Origin: Asterella californica
Lineage: Eukaryota > Streptophyta > Marchantiopsida > Marchantiales > Aytoniaceae
Length of the DNA: 64,000 bases
NCBI GenBank assembly: GCA_036924285.1
Contig: JAYKYS010000018.1
Coordinates: forward strand, 6,262,001-6,326,000
Direction of reading: 5' to 3'
Under the pieces are notes generated by a model. The model was not told the DNA's origin and made no database searches. It was given only the letters and a program-made list of their open reading frames with translations. Below are positions 47,852 to 58,472 of the stretch, piece after piece. The position numbers and the translations under genes are program-made. How positions within the stretch are numbered: position 1 is the first letter of the stretch; each line of letters begins with the position of its first letter.

Positions 47852-48250
47852 ATATATTACATTCACCTCTCCCATCTGTCGATGGAGAAGGCAAATATTC
47901 ATGAGATTACTTTTTTTTTATTTTAATTAATATATAATTAGTTACTAGATCTTGGGTTTTAGTTTTGAAGCTTACTGCGGTCTGCTCATACTTTATGGGT
48001 TATGTTTTCTTTCTTGCATCACTTTCAGTTAAGATTTAAGATTTATTAAGATTTTAAATTTTATATAACGTTTTTCTATTTATTGTTAACACAAATCTAA
48101 CATAGTATCACGTGAGATTAATCTTTTAAAAGACTTTATGTGTGTTATGTGAATCCAGGACCTATTCGAGCCATGACAAGAGAGTGATAGGAGCCAATCT
48201 ATATCAGTTTTGTCCTTATCTTTCTACTTGTATTTTTGTTGATTTTCGCT
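47852..48250 (+). repeat. double-hairpin family unit with extended body
   Basis: Starts with an ATTCACCTCTCCCATC/GATGGAGAAGG hairpin. Hairpin 2 is eroded to an AT-rich run. CTTTATGGGTTATG follows, and then a body containing AACACAAATCTAACATAGTATCA, AGATTAATCTTTTAAAA and GAATCCAGGACCTATTC...CCATGACAAG. The same body follows the 48706 copy (48960-49075), so the unit is about 400 bp. Confidence 0.65.
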
Positions 48251-48254
48251 ATCA

Positions 48255-48440
48255 AACTCAGAAGCATGCAAATATATTTCACCATTTCCCAGAATGGAAG
48301 AGTGTAGCAAACTTGTCAATTTGTTGTCTAACTCATCCTGCGGGAAAGATTAGGTAATAAATTAAACTTATTGTCTATTATACACCCTAACCTTAAACTT
48401 CCTGAAGCGCATTTGTACCCCTTACTTTATGGGTTATGTC
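48255..48440 (+). repeat. double-hairpin family copy
   Basis: GCAAATATATTTCACC with CATTTCC/GGAAGAG, then TAACTCATCC...GGAAAGATTAGGTAATAA, then CTTCCTGAAGCGCA and CTTTATGGGTTATG. Confidence 0.65.
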
Positions 48441-48705
48441 CACAAAATCCACTGGTTTGTAATCAATTAATATTGTATATATGCATATAACATTAATATT
48501 GTATATCCGCTTATATGAGATATTTATATCACCTTGATATTTTCGTATTTTCTTATAACATAAAGCAAAAATATATTGTCTCTTCCACAAACCAAGTCTT
48601 TGTTTCCCGTTCTGATTAGAGCCAATCGGAAATTTTGCTCTTATTTTCTGGCTTTTCCTTTTCTTTGGTCGAGAACTCAACACGCATGTAGATTCATAAT
48701 ACCCT

Positions 48706-49075
48706 GCATATTTACCTCCTTCATCGAAAGGAGACAAATATAAAGAGGTTTAATTTATTACCTAACCATACACGCGAAAAAGATTAGGTAATAAATTAAA
48801 TTCACACTAAATTAATATCTAAAAGTCATTAGATCCTGGACTTCTATCTTCCGAAGCGCATTATGGGTTATTTCTTGGTTTCCAACATCAGTCTCCTCAA
48901 TTAACATTTAACATTTATTGAATTTTTTATTTTTTATTTTATTCTAAAACTATTATATAGTATTTACTGATAACATAAATCAAACATGATATCAACTGAT
49001 ATTAATCGCTTAAAATTTTGTTGTTATTACTTGAATCTAGAATCTATTCCAACCATGACAAGAACCAGTCTACAT
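48706..49075 (+). repeat. double-hairpin family unit with exact 17-bp hairpin 2
   Basis: Hairpin 1 is GCATATTTACCTCC with CCTTTC-type arms. Hairpin 2 has perfect 17-bp arms, TTTAATTTATTACCTAA (48749-48765) and its complement (48784-48800). CTTCCGAAGCGCATTATGGG follows, then a body with AATCAAACATGATATCA, GATATTAATCGCTTAAAA and CCATGACAAG homologous to the 47852 unit. Confidence 0.75.
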
Positions 49076-49082
49076 CAGGATT

Positions 49083-49300
49083 TCTATCCCTGTCTTCTCC
49101 ATGTTCAGATGAAGGAGGTTTTAATGCATATTCATTTATGATAAAACCTTTCCTCTTGGAAAGGTTAGATAATAAATTAACAAGTAAAAAGTTAAATATT
49201 TTTATTCGCATGTAGTTACTGTATGGTTATAAACAAGATGAGTGTTCCACATCCTTCACTTGTAAGTTTTATGATCCCAGAGCCAAGTGTAGAAAAGGTA
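49083..49300 (+). repeat. double-hairpin family copy
   Basis: CTTCTCCATGTTCAGATGAAGGAG, GCATATTCATTTATG, then AAACCTTTCC...GGAAAGGTTAG and AATAAATTAA; TGTATGGTTATAAAC may be the decayed third module. Confidence 0.55.
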
Positions 49301-51215
49301 ATCTTATTCATTTATAGATTGTTAACTACGGAAAGTTCAATTTAACAAATTAAATTTGATAAGCTTAATTAAATGAACATTGTTAGGTGCAGCTTCGCTT
49401 CTCTCTTGTGAGGGAATTAGTGTAGAATACTTCTCTCATGTGTACTAAATCAATTCTTATGTAAATATCTTCTTAAGTATTTTCCGACTCCAATCAGCAT
49501 GTCAGACTCCACCAAGAGCTTTTGAGAATTTTTGGACTCCATTGCCTCTTATCTTTTTCCTTGTCCGAGCCAGAAGTTCATGATGCATGCATACTTAGCT
49601 AGTCCGTTTTAGTTCACACCACTCTATGATTATGTCCCCCAAAATACCCAACCAATCGAAAGAAAGAAAAAACTCAATTGCAAAAGATGTCAAATAGAGT
49701 CCGCTGAGGATAATCTCATTATTAGTTAGCGCTGCAATTTTAGAGCACGTCTTCAACGCGTACTATGTACTTCTCCCTCGTGATTTCCGACGCATCTTCC
49801 GTGAATCTTCTATTGCGAAGGTGTGTATGTGACTTAAACCACCTCTACTGGTATAAAAGGCTTGACTTCGCACGCGACGGTCATTTTTCACTGTAATTTT
49901 TTTTTTCTTCTCTCATTCAGAGTGCGGAGGCCAAGGTCCCAGTTGAGCTCTCTGTCTCAACGGGAGGGGTAAGTGATTGTAACAAAGTATGCTGGATAGT
50001 AGAACATTTCAAAATTCAAAATATAGAATATTCTATTTCTGTGGTTCTCAGTAATCCGGGATTCACTTGATAATTTTGAAGCCGTCCGTAGTCCTCCTGA
50101 GCTCATCATGGGCTCATTTTGAAGGCCTTTCTTTTCTGCTCATTTCACTACCAAGATGGCAAAGTTTCATCACGTACTGCGATAGTAACCACGTTGCGCA
50201 AATCTCTCAGGGGCCCCCGCCCGTGCCGAACTTACTTAGCAATGACTAAAAGTGATTAGCGGTGGGGATCCCCACCGCTAATATAGCGGTAGTTGTGGTT
50301 TAAGGAAGGTAGATAATTCCGTACATGCAATATCCAGTAATTCAGATGAGAAGTTCAGATTGCACATCCATTTCTGGTGTCATCGATATTTACCAGTCAT
50401 TATCACTTAATGACTTTCAGTTTTCAATAATCCAATGAGTCAAGGGAAATAAACTATGAAATAGTTATCTTAACGATCCCAACCCAAGCATGACAAGGGC
50501 AACAGATTTTACAAATGACATCTTAGACAGTGACCAAAGATACAGATGATCGCATAAGGAAAACACTTAAGGACGTAATGGAGAAAAGCCATTAGTGGCT
50601 TCACACCATGGTAAGCGTCTTACACACACCGCGGTTCTTGTGGGGACTACGGTAACCACGTCCACAAGTACATCGACCCGTCCATCGTGTGATGATACCA
50701 ATCCTATAAAGTAGTAGCGGTCGGGGTATTCCGGCAACTAGAGTAGAGACGGCGAATTCTCGAAGAATCCGGGAAGAAAATCGAAGTTCTCGAATCCGGG
50801 AAGAAAATCCATCGGGTGAAAACTCAACCAAGAGAATATATGAAAAGTGATGGCTGAGAAAAGGAACCTTAAGAAACTTGCATGCAACTTCCGACGAGCT
50901 GGCGGCTGATGCACGTATATGGAAGAAAATTCCTGGTCTATAGGAAAAGGTTGCATGACGCTCAACTTTAATTATTTTTCTTGTGTAAGGATGACACTAC
51001 TGTGATTTGGAATTGAAGCACATTTTGCAGTGCCTAAATATTATGATGCCTAAATATGCATGCAAGGTCAACTTCGACTAACTTTTGGTTATCAGAGAAT
51101 ATAATATTAAGTACAAAATTTATACTAAACTGTCATGTAATTTATCTTTAAATATCAAATACTAAGTAAATTAGATTTATAAATAAAAACAAACTACTCA
51201 TATAAAAACAAAAAG
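49300..51215. other. intergenic; possible orphan exon and a palindrome
   Basis: At about 49848-49966, GGTATAAAAGG, a long pyrimidine tract ending CTCATTCAG, a 46-base open block and GTAAGTG look like promoter and splice sites, but no gene continues from it. A perfect 28-bp palindrome lies at 50255-50282. A short direct repeat, ATCCGGGAAGAAAATC, occurs twice near 50767-50812. Confidence 0.35.
50255..50282. repeat. perfect 28-bp palindrome
   Basis: ATTAGCGGTGGGGA followed by its exact complement. The ends AGCGGTGGGGATCC recall MITE tips such as GCGGTGGAGATGC at 62159, so it may be two element ends fused head to head. Confidence 0.7.
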
Positions 51216-51216
51216 A

Positions 51217-51312
51217 TTTAATTTATTATTTAACTCTCTTCGACGGAAGAGTAAATTAAACTTTTGCATATTTACCTTCTCCATTATAAGTCGAAAGAGG
51301 TGAATATATGCA
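51217..51312 (-). repeat. double-hairpin family copy, reverse orientation
   Basis: On + coordinates hairpin 2 (TTTAATTTATTATTTAACTC...GAGTAAATTAAA) precedes hairpin 1 (GCATATTTACCTTCTCC...GAGGTGAATATATGC), the reverse of the order elsewhere, so the copy reads on the minus strand. Confidence 0.7.
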
Positions 51313-52040
51313 AGGAAGATGCCTTTTCTAACTCCCTTCCCCGGCCAAATGGGAGTAAGAAAAACATTCGAAAAAAGAGATAATAATTTTATTTTATCTT
51401 TTTATTCTCGATTTTTTCTATTGATTTCCCTAAAACAATCACAAAACTGAGTTGTTCCTCTAGCTTCTTAATCTTGTTCTAATTACATTTGAGTTTAACA
51501 AGGACTTTAACAAAAAGCTTAACATAGACTCTCGATCTAAAATATAGATATATTTTTAATAGATAGTTGCTTCACTTTGCACTTAGACGTATCATAAAAG
51601 CATGAACATAAGATAGAGATGTGGCTTCACTCGAACATAAATCTTGACCCAAAGATATAATTCTTAATTATTATTTTAATTAATCGCAAACTCTTCCGCA
51701 AATAAAGATCTGAGCATAAATTAAACTTCCTACATGAACATGCTGGCTTCACCTAAAAGACTACCGATCAGCGTAATTTCCACGACGTGGACGGAATAAC
51801 CATACTCAATCAACTTCTGGACCTTTTGTTCTCTTTATGATATCGGATATGTCATAACTGTTATATAAATATTCTTGATTAAGTTAACAAAAATCAAAAT
51901 TAAAGAATTAAATTAAAATGTGAATCATACCAAGAACAACGAGAATGTAAACAGAAAATCCATAAGTGGAGTCCACGGCGACGCGCTTCAAAGAGTACAA
52001 GAGCGGGAGCTTACTGAACCAAAGAAAAAAACAATGAAAA
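51313..52040. other. AT-rich intergenic DNA, no gene seen
   Basis: No ORF with motifs; lies between two reverse double-hairpin copies. Confidence 0.5.
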
Positions 52041-52345
52041 TATTAATTTATCACGTAATTCTTCCGGTCAGAAAGGTTAGGTAATAAATGAAGCAGCTCT
52101 CTTCAGACGGAAGAGGGTGAAGGAGGTGAATATGCAAGTGCTCTGAGAAACCAAAAACGCGACAAGCCGTTCCATCTCGATGTGGTAACTCGCATTGCAA
52201 TAGTCTAGAGCACATACCACAGTAAAAATTCCATTACGAAGTATTTTCACGTATAATATACCAAGTTGACAATAATAAATAAAATTTATATTTAAATATA
52301 AAATTATAATCAGACGGACGTGAATATACAAAAAGATCCAAACAT
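52041..52345 (-). repeat. double-hairpin family copy, reverse orientation
   Basis: Hairpin 2 is ATTAATTTATCACGTAATTC...GGTTAGGTAATAAATGAA. Hairpin 1 is CTCTCTTC/GGAAGAGGG ending GGTGAATATGC. Farther right come CATAACCCATAAAAG and CGCTTCCGAA. Confidence 0.65.
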
Positions 52346-52429
52346 AACCCATAAAAGAAACTCGAACAAACTCGCTTCCGAAACTACATATTAGAGAGAT
52401 TACTCACAAACACACCACACAAGATTGCA

Positions 52430-52538
52430 GTTTTAATTTATAATCTAATCTTTTCCAAAAATAAAATTAGATAAAAATATTGGATCCTTACATATTTGCC
52501 TCCTCCATAATAAAATAGAAGAGGTGAATATGCAAAGT
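52430..52538 (-). repeat. double-hairpin family copy, reverse orientation
   Basis: TTTTAATTTATAATCTAATC...ATTAGAT as hairpin 2 and CATATTTGCCTCCTCC...GAGGTGAATATGC as hairpin 1. Confidence 0.6.
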
Positions 52539-53584
52539 ATGAGTGTTTCCTAGCTTTTTCTCTCGCCACTTGGTTTGATGATTTCCGTCTTCTTTCTCAC
52601 GATTGGATTTTCCTCACTTGCCTGTTATGTTTATTTTCGTTTACCTTATTTTCTGCTCACCTTCGCGGTGGGTACAGAGTGATCGATCGATGCCCAGAAG
52701 CATAAGAAGGGCAAGTAGCAAGAATTATATCTGAGGGCATTTCAACTCTGGAAAACATGGACTTAGCTATAAGCCAAGTCCTTGCAGTTTTCTAATAGCG
52801 AGTTTGATCTACACTAGATCTCCACGTATAAACTGGTACTGGTAGAGGAAGGTCTTAAACCACAACAGCAGCTTTTTAAGTTGGGGTTTGGCCGTAGTAA
52901 CCAGAGAGTCAGAAGGATATCAGGTATCAAAATATTTTTTGCTGATATCAGAAAAAAAAATTTTTGTTTTTTGTGCACTCTACAGGGCATACAATGAGCC
53001 TCGTTATATATTTAACAACATCTTTTTGCGATTTCACACACTCAGCTAGGGTCGCTCAGTATGAGATCCTCACACCCATCTAATCTCTCTAGGTGATAAA
53101 TAACAACCTGTTATTATTCTGAAAAATAAAATTTAACATTCACCGGGGTCACCGGATGTGTTTGACTCTTTTGAGTTTTCTTGATATAAAAAAGAATTGC
53201 TGATATTAGTTTCTGATATCTAATATCTAACTTTCTCTCAAGATAACCCAAGGCTAAACATTTTGGTCAACTAGTTTCCATAAATGGCTTTTGTGCAGAG
53301 TTTGGGTTTTCCGGTTTTCTAAGACACTTAGCCGGACCGTCTTCGTTCCGGTTTGACTGGAATAGTAGAGCTCGCTGAAAGTTTACCGAAAGAATCCATC
53401 CACACTTTTCGTCTGCTATGGACAGAAAGAACCGAATCGAACCGGACCGACTGCTAGTTGGAAGGTATTTGAATAGATTGACCTCAGTTGATAGTAAGTT
53501 TGATAATATTAGTATTAGTAATAGATAATAGCTAAATGTAAAATAAACAAATTAAAATGATTTAAATCAATTAGAAAATTCTGA
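52539..53584. other. no recognisable gene
   Basis: Short direct words (TGATATC, CTGATATTAG) recur at 52915-53225, but no coding region or element ends are supported. Confidence 0.4.
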
Positions 53585-53680
53585 TGAATATCAACTGTTC
53601 ACTGAGGAGAGGGATGCAAAAGAAAAGAACCCATAAGGCACGTGCAGGCTGGGTCGCTTCAAAAGGTGAATAATATGTAA
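53585..53680 (-). repeat. double-hairpin family, degenerate copy
   Basis: AACCCATAAGG, GTCGCTTC and AAGGTGAATAATATG in reverse order match the third module and hairpin 1 only. Confidence 0.4.
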
Positions 53681-53699
53681 ATGCACGGGTGCTCTTTTC

Positions 53700-54190
53700 C
53701 ACTCAAATCGGTTTGAAAAAGATTTGACTGAACTGTTACGAACACAACTGGTAAATAAAAAGCTAAAACTTAATCAAACCATTTAAACGGAAAACGGTAT
53801 AAACTGAACCATTAAAACCATGAAATCATTTAAACCAAACCATTCAAACCATAAAACTAATAAGTCAAACCATTCGAAAACATCTGAATGTGAAACACTT
53901 TGAACCAAACTGTTTCTAACCAACTATATAAACCATAGTCCGAGTTGTTTAAATTTATTAAGAAACAGCTCATAATCTGTAATATAAGAGTTCAGAATTA
54001 CACATAATGTTTTCAAACTATCAATTATTTAAACCATGGTTTAAGCTATAGTTTGAACTGTCTGAACTTGAACTTAACCGTTTTTACTAAATGTTGAACC
54101 CCGAACTGACTATAAACGAAACTGTTTAAACCCGAACTACCATAAACCGAACCAATATAAATCAGGTTGAGTTTAAAGCAAACCAAATCA
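53700..54190. repeat. degenerate AAACCATTTAAACC-type repeat tract
   Basis: About 490 bp dominated by imperfect copies of AACCATTYAAACCAAACC and its variants, becoming AACCGAACC-like to the right. There is no fixed period. It looks like an old simple-sequence expansion. Confidence 0.65.
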
Positions 54191-54224
54191 TGATTGACCA
54201 AACCTAGACTACTTCTAACCATAA

Positions 54225-54405
54225 CACGCCTAGCGAGGTGGTCCGGCCCTCGGCCTGGCAAGTCCAGGTCGGGGGTTCAACCTCGGACTAAGTCCATAGC
54301 AGCGACTGATAGAAGTCACCAGTGAGAAAGAAAAGATTCTCAGTGAAGCAGCGCTTCGGGAAATAAACACCGGTCGGAATTCCGGTCGTTTTTCAACAAG
54401 TTCAG
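54225..54405 (+). repeat. tRNA-like SINE candidate of a second type
   Basis: TAGCGAGGTGGTCCGG (A-box-like), CCTGGCAAGTCCAGG (short stem-loop) and GGGGGTTCAACCTCGG (B-box-like) stand in tRNA order. The body then ends with CACCGGTCGGAATTCCGGTCG and a T run. Acceptor arms do not pair, so it is not a tRNA gene. It differs from the SINE at 19572. Confidence 0.55.
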
Positions 54406-55039
54406 GTGTTGATATTTCCGTATTTCAGGTGTTGATCACGAGACAAACTGTCTACTTCTAATTCGTACATTTCCCAACTAAGGTATATTATTCCACAATT
54501 TACTTGATCAGACCCCTAGATAGAATGTCGGATTTAATAGGACCTGCTTATAATACCTTACTTGATCAGACCTTTTTTTTACCTGCAGTTGCTAGTCGTA
54601 CAGGTCATTTTGTCATATCGAAAAAGTGTGTTAGCACAACCTGAACAAGTGGGAGCAAGAGAGAGACGTTGAAAATTCATCGATAACTGGAGGGCAGGAT
54701 CTAAAGTTTTACCCAACGCTGGATCTAGTGGGTAGACGAATCCGGATTAGACGAGGGTTATCCGGAGAGATGAGAGTAGACCTTTGAAAGAGACAAAAAT
54801 AGAGGAATTCGAGTGACTAGGGGAAATATATCACGACTTCCACTGAATGTGGTAAATGTCATTTGTGTCATGGAGTAGTAAAACGCTTTACGATATGTGA
54901 GTTCACTTGATTTTGGCTATGCAAGTGATTACTTTTAGTGGTTTCACGCTATCTACTGTTTTCTCTCAGTCTTAATGTTTGGCCGGATATGTATCACTTT
55001 CCCATCGTGTAACCGAACCTGGTTGGGTCTATCTTGATA

Positions 55040-55093
55040 CTCGAAGATCTGTTAGCTGACATGGTTGAGTTTCAGACCTCTAAGCGAAAGGTC
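55040..55093 (+). repeat. SINE, left half interrupted by Harbinger
   Basis: GTTAGCTGACATGGTTG and AGACCTCTAAGCGAAAGGTC match the first part of the SINE at 19572-19655. The sequence breaks exactly at the Harbinger TAA and resumes at 61138. Confidence 0.8.
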
Positions 55094-55684
55094 TAAGAGC
55101 TGCTCTGCACCCACAGTTTCAGAACTGCGGAGAGGCGGTTCACGCGTGCGAGTTAGGGTTGGTAATATCCGTAGAGTCCAGACTGCTCGCATTTTCAGTT
55201 TCATGAATAGGGTTGGAGCGAAATCGTACAGCGGTCTGCATATTGGGAGAAGGTTTCAGAACAGGTCCTTTTCGCGGAACTCCTTGCAGTTTCGGGCGCC
55301 ACACGGACGAAGGCTGCCACGTGGATATGCGTCCCATCCAGCTGAGTCAGTGGAAGCGCGGGAGAGCGAGAGATTTTGGGTGTACAGAACTTCGCGTCGT
55401 GAGAACCTGTAGGCAAGAGAGGTGAGGCTCGAGGACAGTGAGGAAGAGAGAAGGCGGGAGGTGAGAGAGGCTTCGCGAGATGACAGGGTGCATCTCGAGT
55501 TGTGTAATCGATTTCAGGTTTTCCGAGACCAGGTGGTAGAGTGCATGATTTTGAGTTTGTATACACGTTTTCTTGCTTTTTTCGCAAAGTGATACAGTAC
55601 ATGATCCCGATTTGTATAGTCGCTTTCGCTCTGTTGTTGTGGTGTGGGCGGTTGTTTCTGTGGTTGTTTGAAAGACAGGGTGCA

Positions 55685-56890
55685 ATGGCACTTCGACGAT
55701 CCGTCATGGAAATCTTTGCAAATGCAGACACTCCTATTGATAGCGAGATTGTGGCTGAGTTGAATCATGACTCGGTGAGCCCAGACAGCCAAGTCCCAGC
55801 CGAGGAGACAGGCCGAGAGTATCCGAATCTGCGAGAGGTGATGGGATCTTGCCTGGATAATGCTGTGCCGATGGACGAGCAGACATTTGAGGCTGTAATG
55901 CGAGATCGCCCACCCATCCCTAGACGATCCTCTTCTGTTCTTGGAATAGAGACTCTTGATGCCAGTAACCCGCGAGAGGTGATGGGTTCTTCGTTGGAGA
56001 ATGCTGTGCCGATAGACAAAGGCACATTTGATGTGTTAATGCGTGAACGGCCATCCATCCTCAGGCGCAGATCGAGCTCTCTCTCACGAACTGAGACTCC
56101 AGAAGCTGAATCTCAACCTTCTTCTCCTGCCGTAGGTAACTCTCATAGAGGTAGGTTTACATGGCAGGATTGGCAGACCTTAGTGCTGATCGAAGCAAAG
56201 AAATTAGAGTGGGAAGAAGCTTCTGCTAATAACAGTCGGGAGAATATGCAGAACGCTGAGTTGAAACTGCGTAGGATACAGCAGTTTTTGCGTGCAAGAG
56301 ACATAGATGTCACTACGAGCCAGATAAAAACAAAGTGGGAGAATCATATTTCCAACTTCAAGAAAGTTCGAGACAATGACAAGCTGTCTGGGAGCGCCCC
56401 TTATGCTGCAATGGATCATTTCGAAAGAAAGGAGAAGAAACTTCCTATTGACTTTCCTCTCCATCACATACCTCTGATCGAGTCCTGGTATCGCCAGCGA
56501 TCGTCGATGACTCCGCCTTGCATGGCAGAGTCAATGGCACCTAGCTCTAACAGTGGACCTCCTCTTGTACCCGGCCCTCATCCTGTTGCTCAACAGGAGT
56601 CGGAAGTTCGAAATGAAACATCACCCGAAACCGAGACGGGTAGTCGACATAACTCTGGAAAAAGGAAGAGGTCGCAGAATCGAGCCGGTTCAGCACTGAA
56701 TGATACTCTTAGCTCCTTCTCCGGCGAAATTGTGTTTGTTGAGAAACAAAAATTAGAATTTGCTAGAGAAGCAGAGAAGTCTAGGGCAGAGAGTCTGAAC
56801 GTTCGTTCAGATAAAATATTCTCAGTGTTAGATAAGATGGCTTCAGCTCTGATGGACATTGGGTCTGCTTTGAACAGCCACAGACGGTAG
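55685..56890 (+). CDS. Harbinger Myb/trihelix-like accessory protein
   Basis: This is the second protein that Harbinger elements need for nuclear import and end binding. The open frame begins at 55541, but I prefer the ATG at 55685 because the extra 48 residues are hydrophobic and unlike the family. The N-terminal third holds a direct repeat of about 46 residues: PREVMGSSLENAVPIDKGTF echoes LREVMGSCLDNAVPMDEQTF. A trihelix-like domain follows (FTWQDWQTLVLIEAKKLEWE, then IKTKWENHISNFKKVRD). The C-terminal helix (KQKLEFAREAEKSRAES) could be a coiled coil. The frame is intact, unlike the transposase next to it. Confidence 0.85.
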   Translation: MALRRSVMEIFANADTPIDSEIVAELNHDSVSPDSQVPAEETGREYPNLREVMGSCLDNAVPMDEQTFEAVMRDRPPIPRRSSSVLGIETLDASNPREVMGSSLENAVPIDKGTFDVLMRERPSILRRRSSSLSRTETPEAESQPSSPAVGNSHRGRFTWQDWQTLVLIEAKKLEWEEASANNSRENMQNAELKLRRIQQFLRARDIDVTTSQIKTKWENHISNFKKVRDNDKLSGSAPYAAMDHFERKEKKLPIDFPLHHIPLIESWYRQRSSMTPPCMAESMAPSSNSGPPLVPGPHPVAQQESEVRNETSPETETGSRHNSGKRKRSQNRAGSALNDTLSSFSGEIVFVEKQKLEFAREAEKSRAESLNVRSDKIFSVLDKMASALMDIGSALNSHRR

Positions 56891-57251
56891 TCTCTTCAGT
56901 CTGACCTGTCCACAGTTTTGCAGTACAGTTGTGGGCGTTCAGCTTCGACTCGTCCAGAGTTTTGCCCTTCAGTTTTATGAGCTAAGCTTGCGGACGTTCG
57001 CTGTTCACTTGTAGGAGCTCAGCTTGAAGGATGTCGGATGTAACAGGTTTCGTCTGAATTCGAGGCCTCGATGTTAACTTTATGTGTTTTATAATACAAA
57101 TCTGCTTTTTTTCTGCACTGGGTACAGCTCTTCCTTGGGTTCACATCGAGTTGTGGGGTGGTTTATCTGTGCAGATATCGATCACATCATGAAAGCTGTT
57201 ATCAGTGCTGTTCTTGTGGCTGTAAAGATGGTTGTGTTATTCTTGTGTACA

Positions 57252-58472
57252 ATGGATGAAGATGGAGAAGACGAGCAAGCGATGCTTGTCTCCGATGCTG
57301 TGCAAGACTCATTAATGCGAATTGTGTCGATGGCTAATCAACTGGTGGCTGCACATCAGGTGGAAGTCGACAGCTGCAAGTGGTGGGTAAAGCCAAGATC
57401 CCTGATATGGTTCGACTATTACTTGTGGTGTAGCTATGATGACAACCGTTGGATAAGAACTCTACGCATGCCAAAGCACCTATTCCTAACCATAGTGGAT
57501 ATGCTGAGTCCACATATTAAAAAACAAGACACTCGTTACAGAAAAGCCGTCCCTGTGGAGGTCAGGGTGGGTGTAGCCCTTCTCAAGCTTTCGACTGGAA
57601 TGAATCATTTCCATGTAGGTGAGCGTTTCGGCATAAGTGAGTCAACTTCTGCCGAAGTTTTCCAAGAAGTTATCATGGCTATCAATGCTGTCATGGCACC
57701 CAAGTATATTCGATGGCCCACTGCCTCAGAAATGGAGAGGGTATCCGCTGGGTTCGCAAGAAAAGCTGGGCTTCCTAATTGTCATGGAGCCATTGATGGT
57801 TCACATATAAGGATAAGAGCTCCTCCTTCGTCTTTGTATCCTGTCGAATATTACAACAGGAAACAGTATCACTCTATCGTCCTGCAATGTGTGTGTGATA
57901 GTGATGGTCGGTTCCTTGACGTAAGCTGTGGGAGGACAGGGTCCTGCCACGACTCTAGAGTTCTTCGGAACTCTGCCTTGTATACTAACATTTGAGACGG
58001 CAAAGTTCTAAACGAGCCGGTTCTAACCTTGCCTAACGGGTTTCAGCTCTGACCTTACATGCTGGGCGATTCGGGCTATACACTGGAGCGGTGGCTAATG
58101 ACTCCCTACAGCTTGAGGCCTAGAAGTACATCTCGACAAAGATTATTCACTGAAAGGCAAATTCGGGGACCAATTTGCATTGAGCAGGCCTTCGGCGTTC
58201 TCAAAGGAAGATGGCAGATATTACAAGCAGGCATAACTAGCAGCGTTCTCTGGGCAGCAGAAGTGGTGAAAGCTTGTTGTGCTCTTCATAACTTCTTGGT
58301 TGAGCACAGGGTGCAGATGGATAGAGCTATTTCGGAACCTCCCAGCCAGCACGATTCGGAACTCGTCAGTGGGGTGAATATGAGACAGGCTCGAGATTCA
58401 AGCAATGCAGTTCGTGAAGCCTTAGGGGACTTTCTAGCTATCAACTATGACATGTACAGTACATCGAGGTGA
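57252..58472 (+). pseudogene. PIF/Harbinger DDE transposase, two in-frame stops
   Basis: The frame runs without shift from 57252 (or 57084) to 58472 but is broken by TGA at 57993-57995 and 58050-58052. Upstream lie RYRKAVPVEVRVGVALLKLS, the first Asp in CHGAIDGSHIRI and the second in GSCHDSRVL. Downstream come MLGDSGYTLERWLMTPY, IEQAFGVLKGRW with the presumed catalytic Glu, and ACCALHNFLVEH. This is the DDE_4 nuclease order. The family usually has Arg near the second stop, so both stops fit CGA-to-TGA change at methylated CpG. An intron covering both stops would be an alternative, but 57996-58049 reads as matching protein (EPVLTLPNG), which argues against it. Confidence 0.92.

Noticed and set aside
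54225..54295. Functional tRNA gene
   Set aside because: The stem-loop in the anticodon position has a five-base loop and there is no acceptor stem.
55541..55684. N-terminal membrane segment on the Harbinger Myb-like protein
   Set aside because: The extra 48 codons precede the better ATG at 55685, and a membrane anchor is not expected for a nuclear DNA-binding protein.
57996..58058. Intron separating two transposase exons
   Set aside because: The interval keeps the frame and reads as transposase-like protein between the two TGA codons, so nonsense mutation is simpler.
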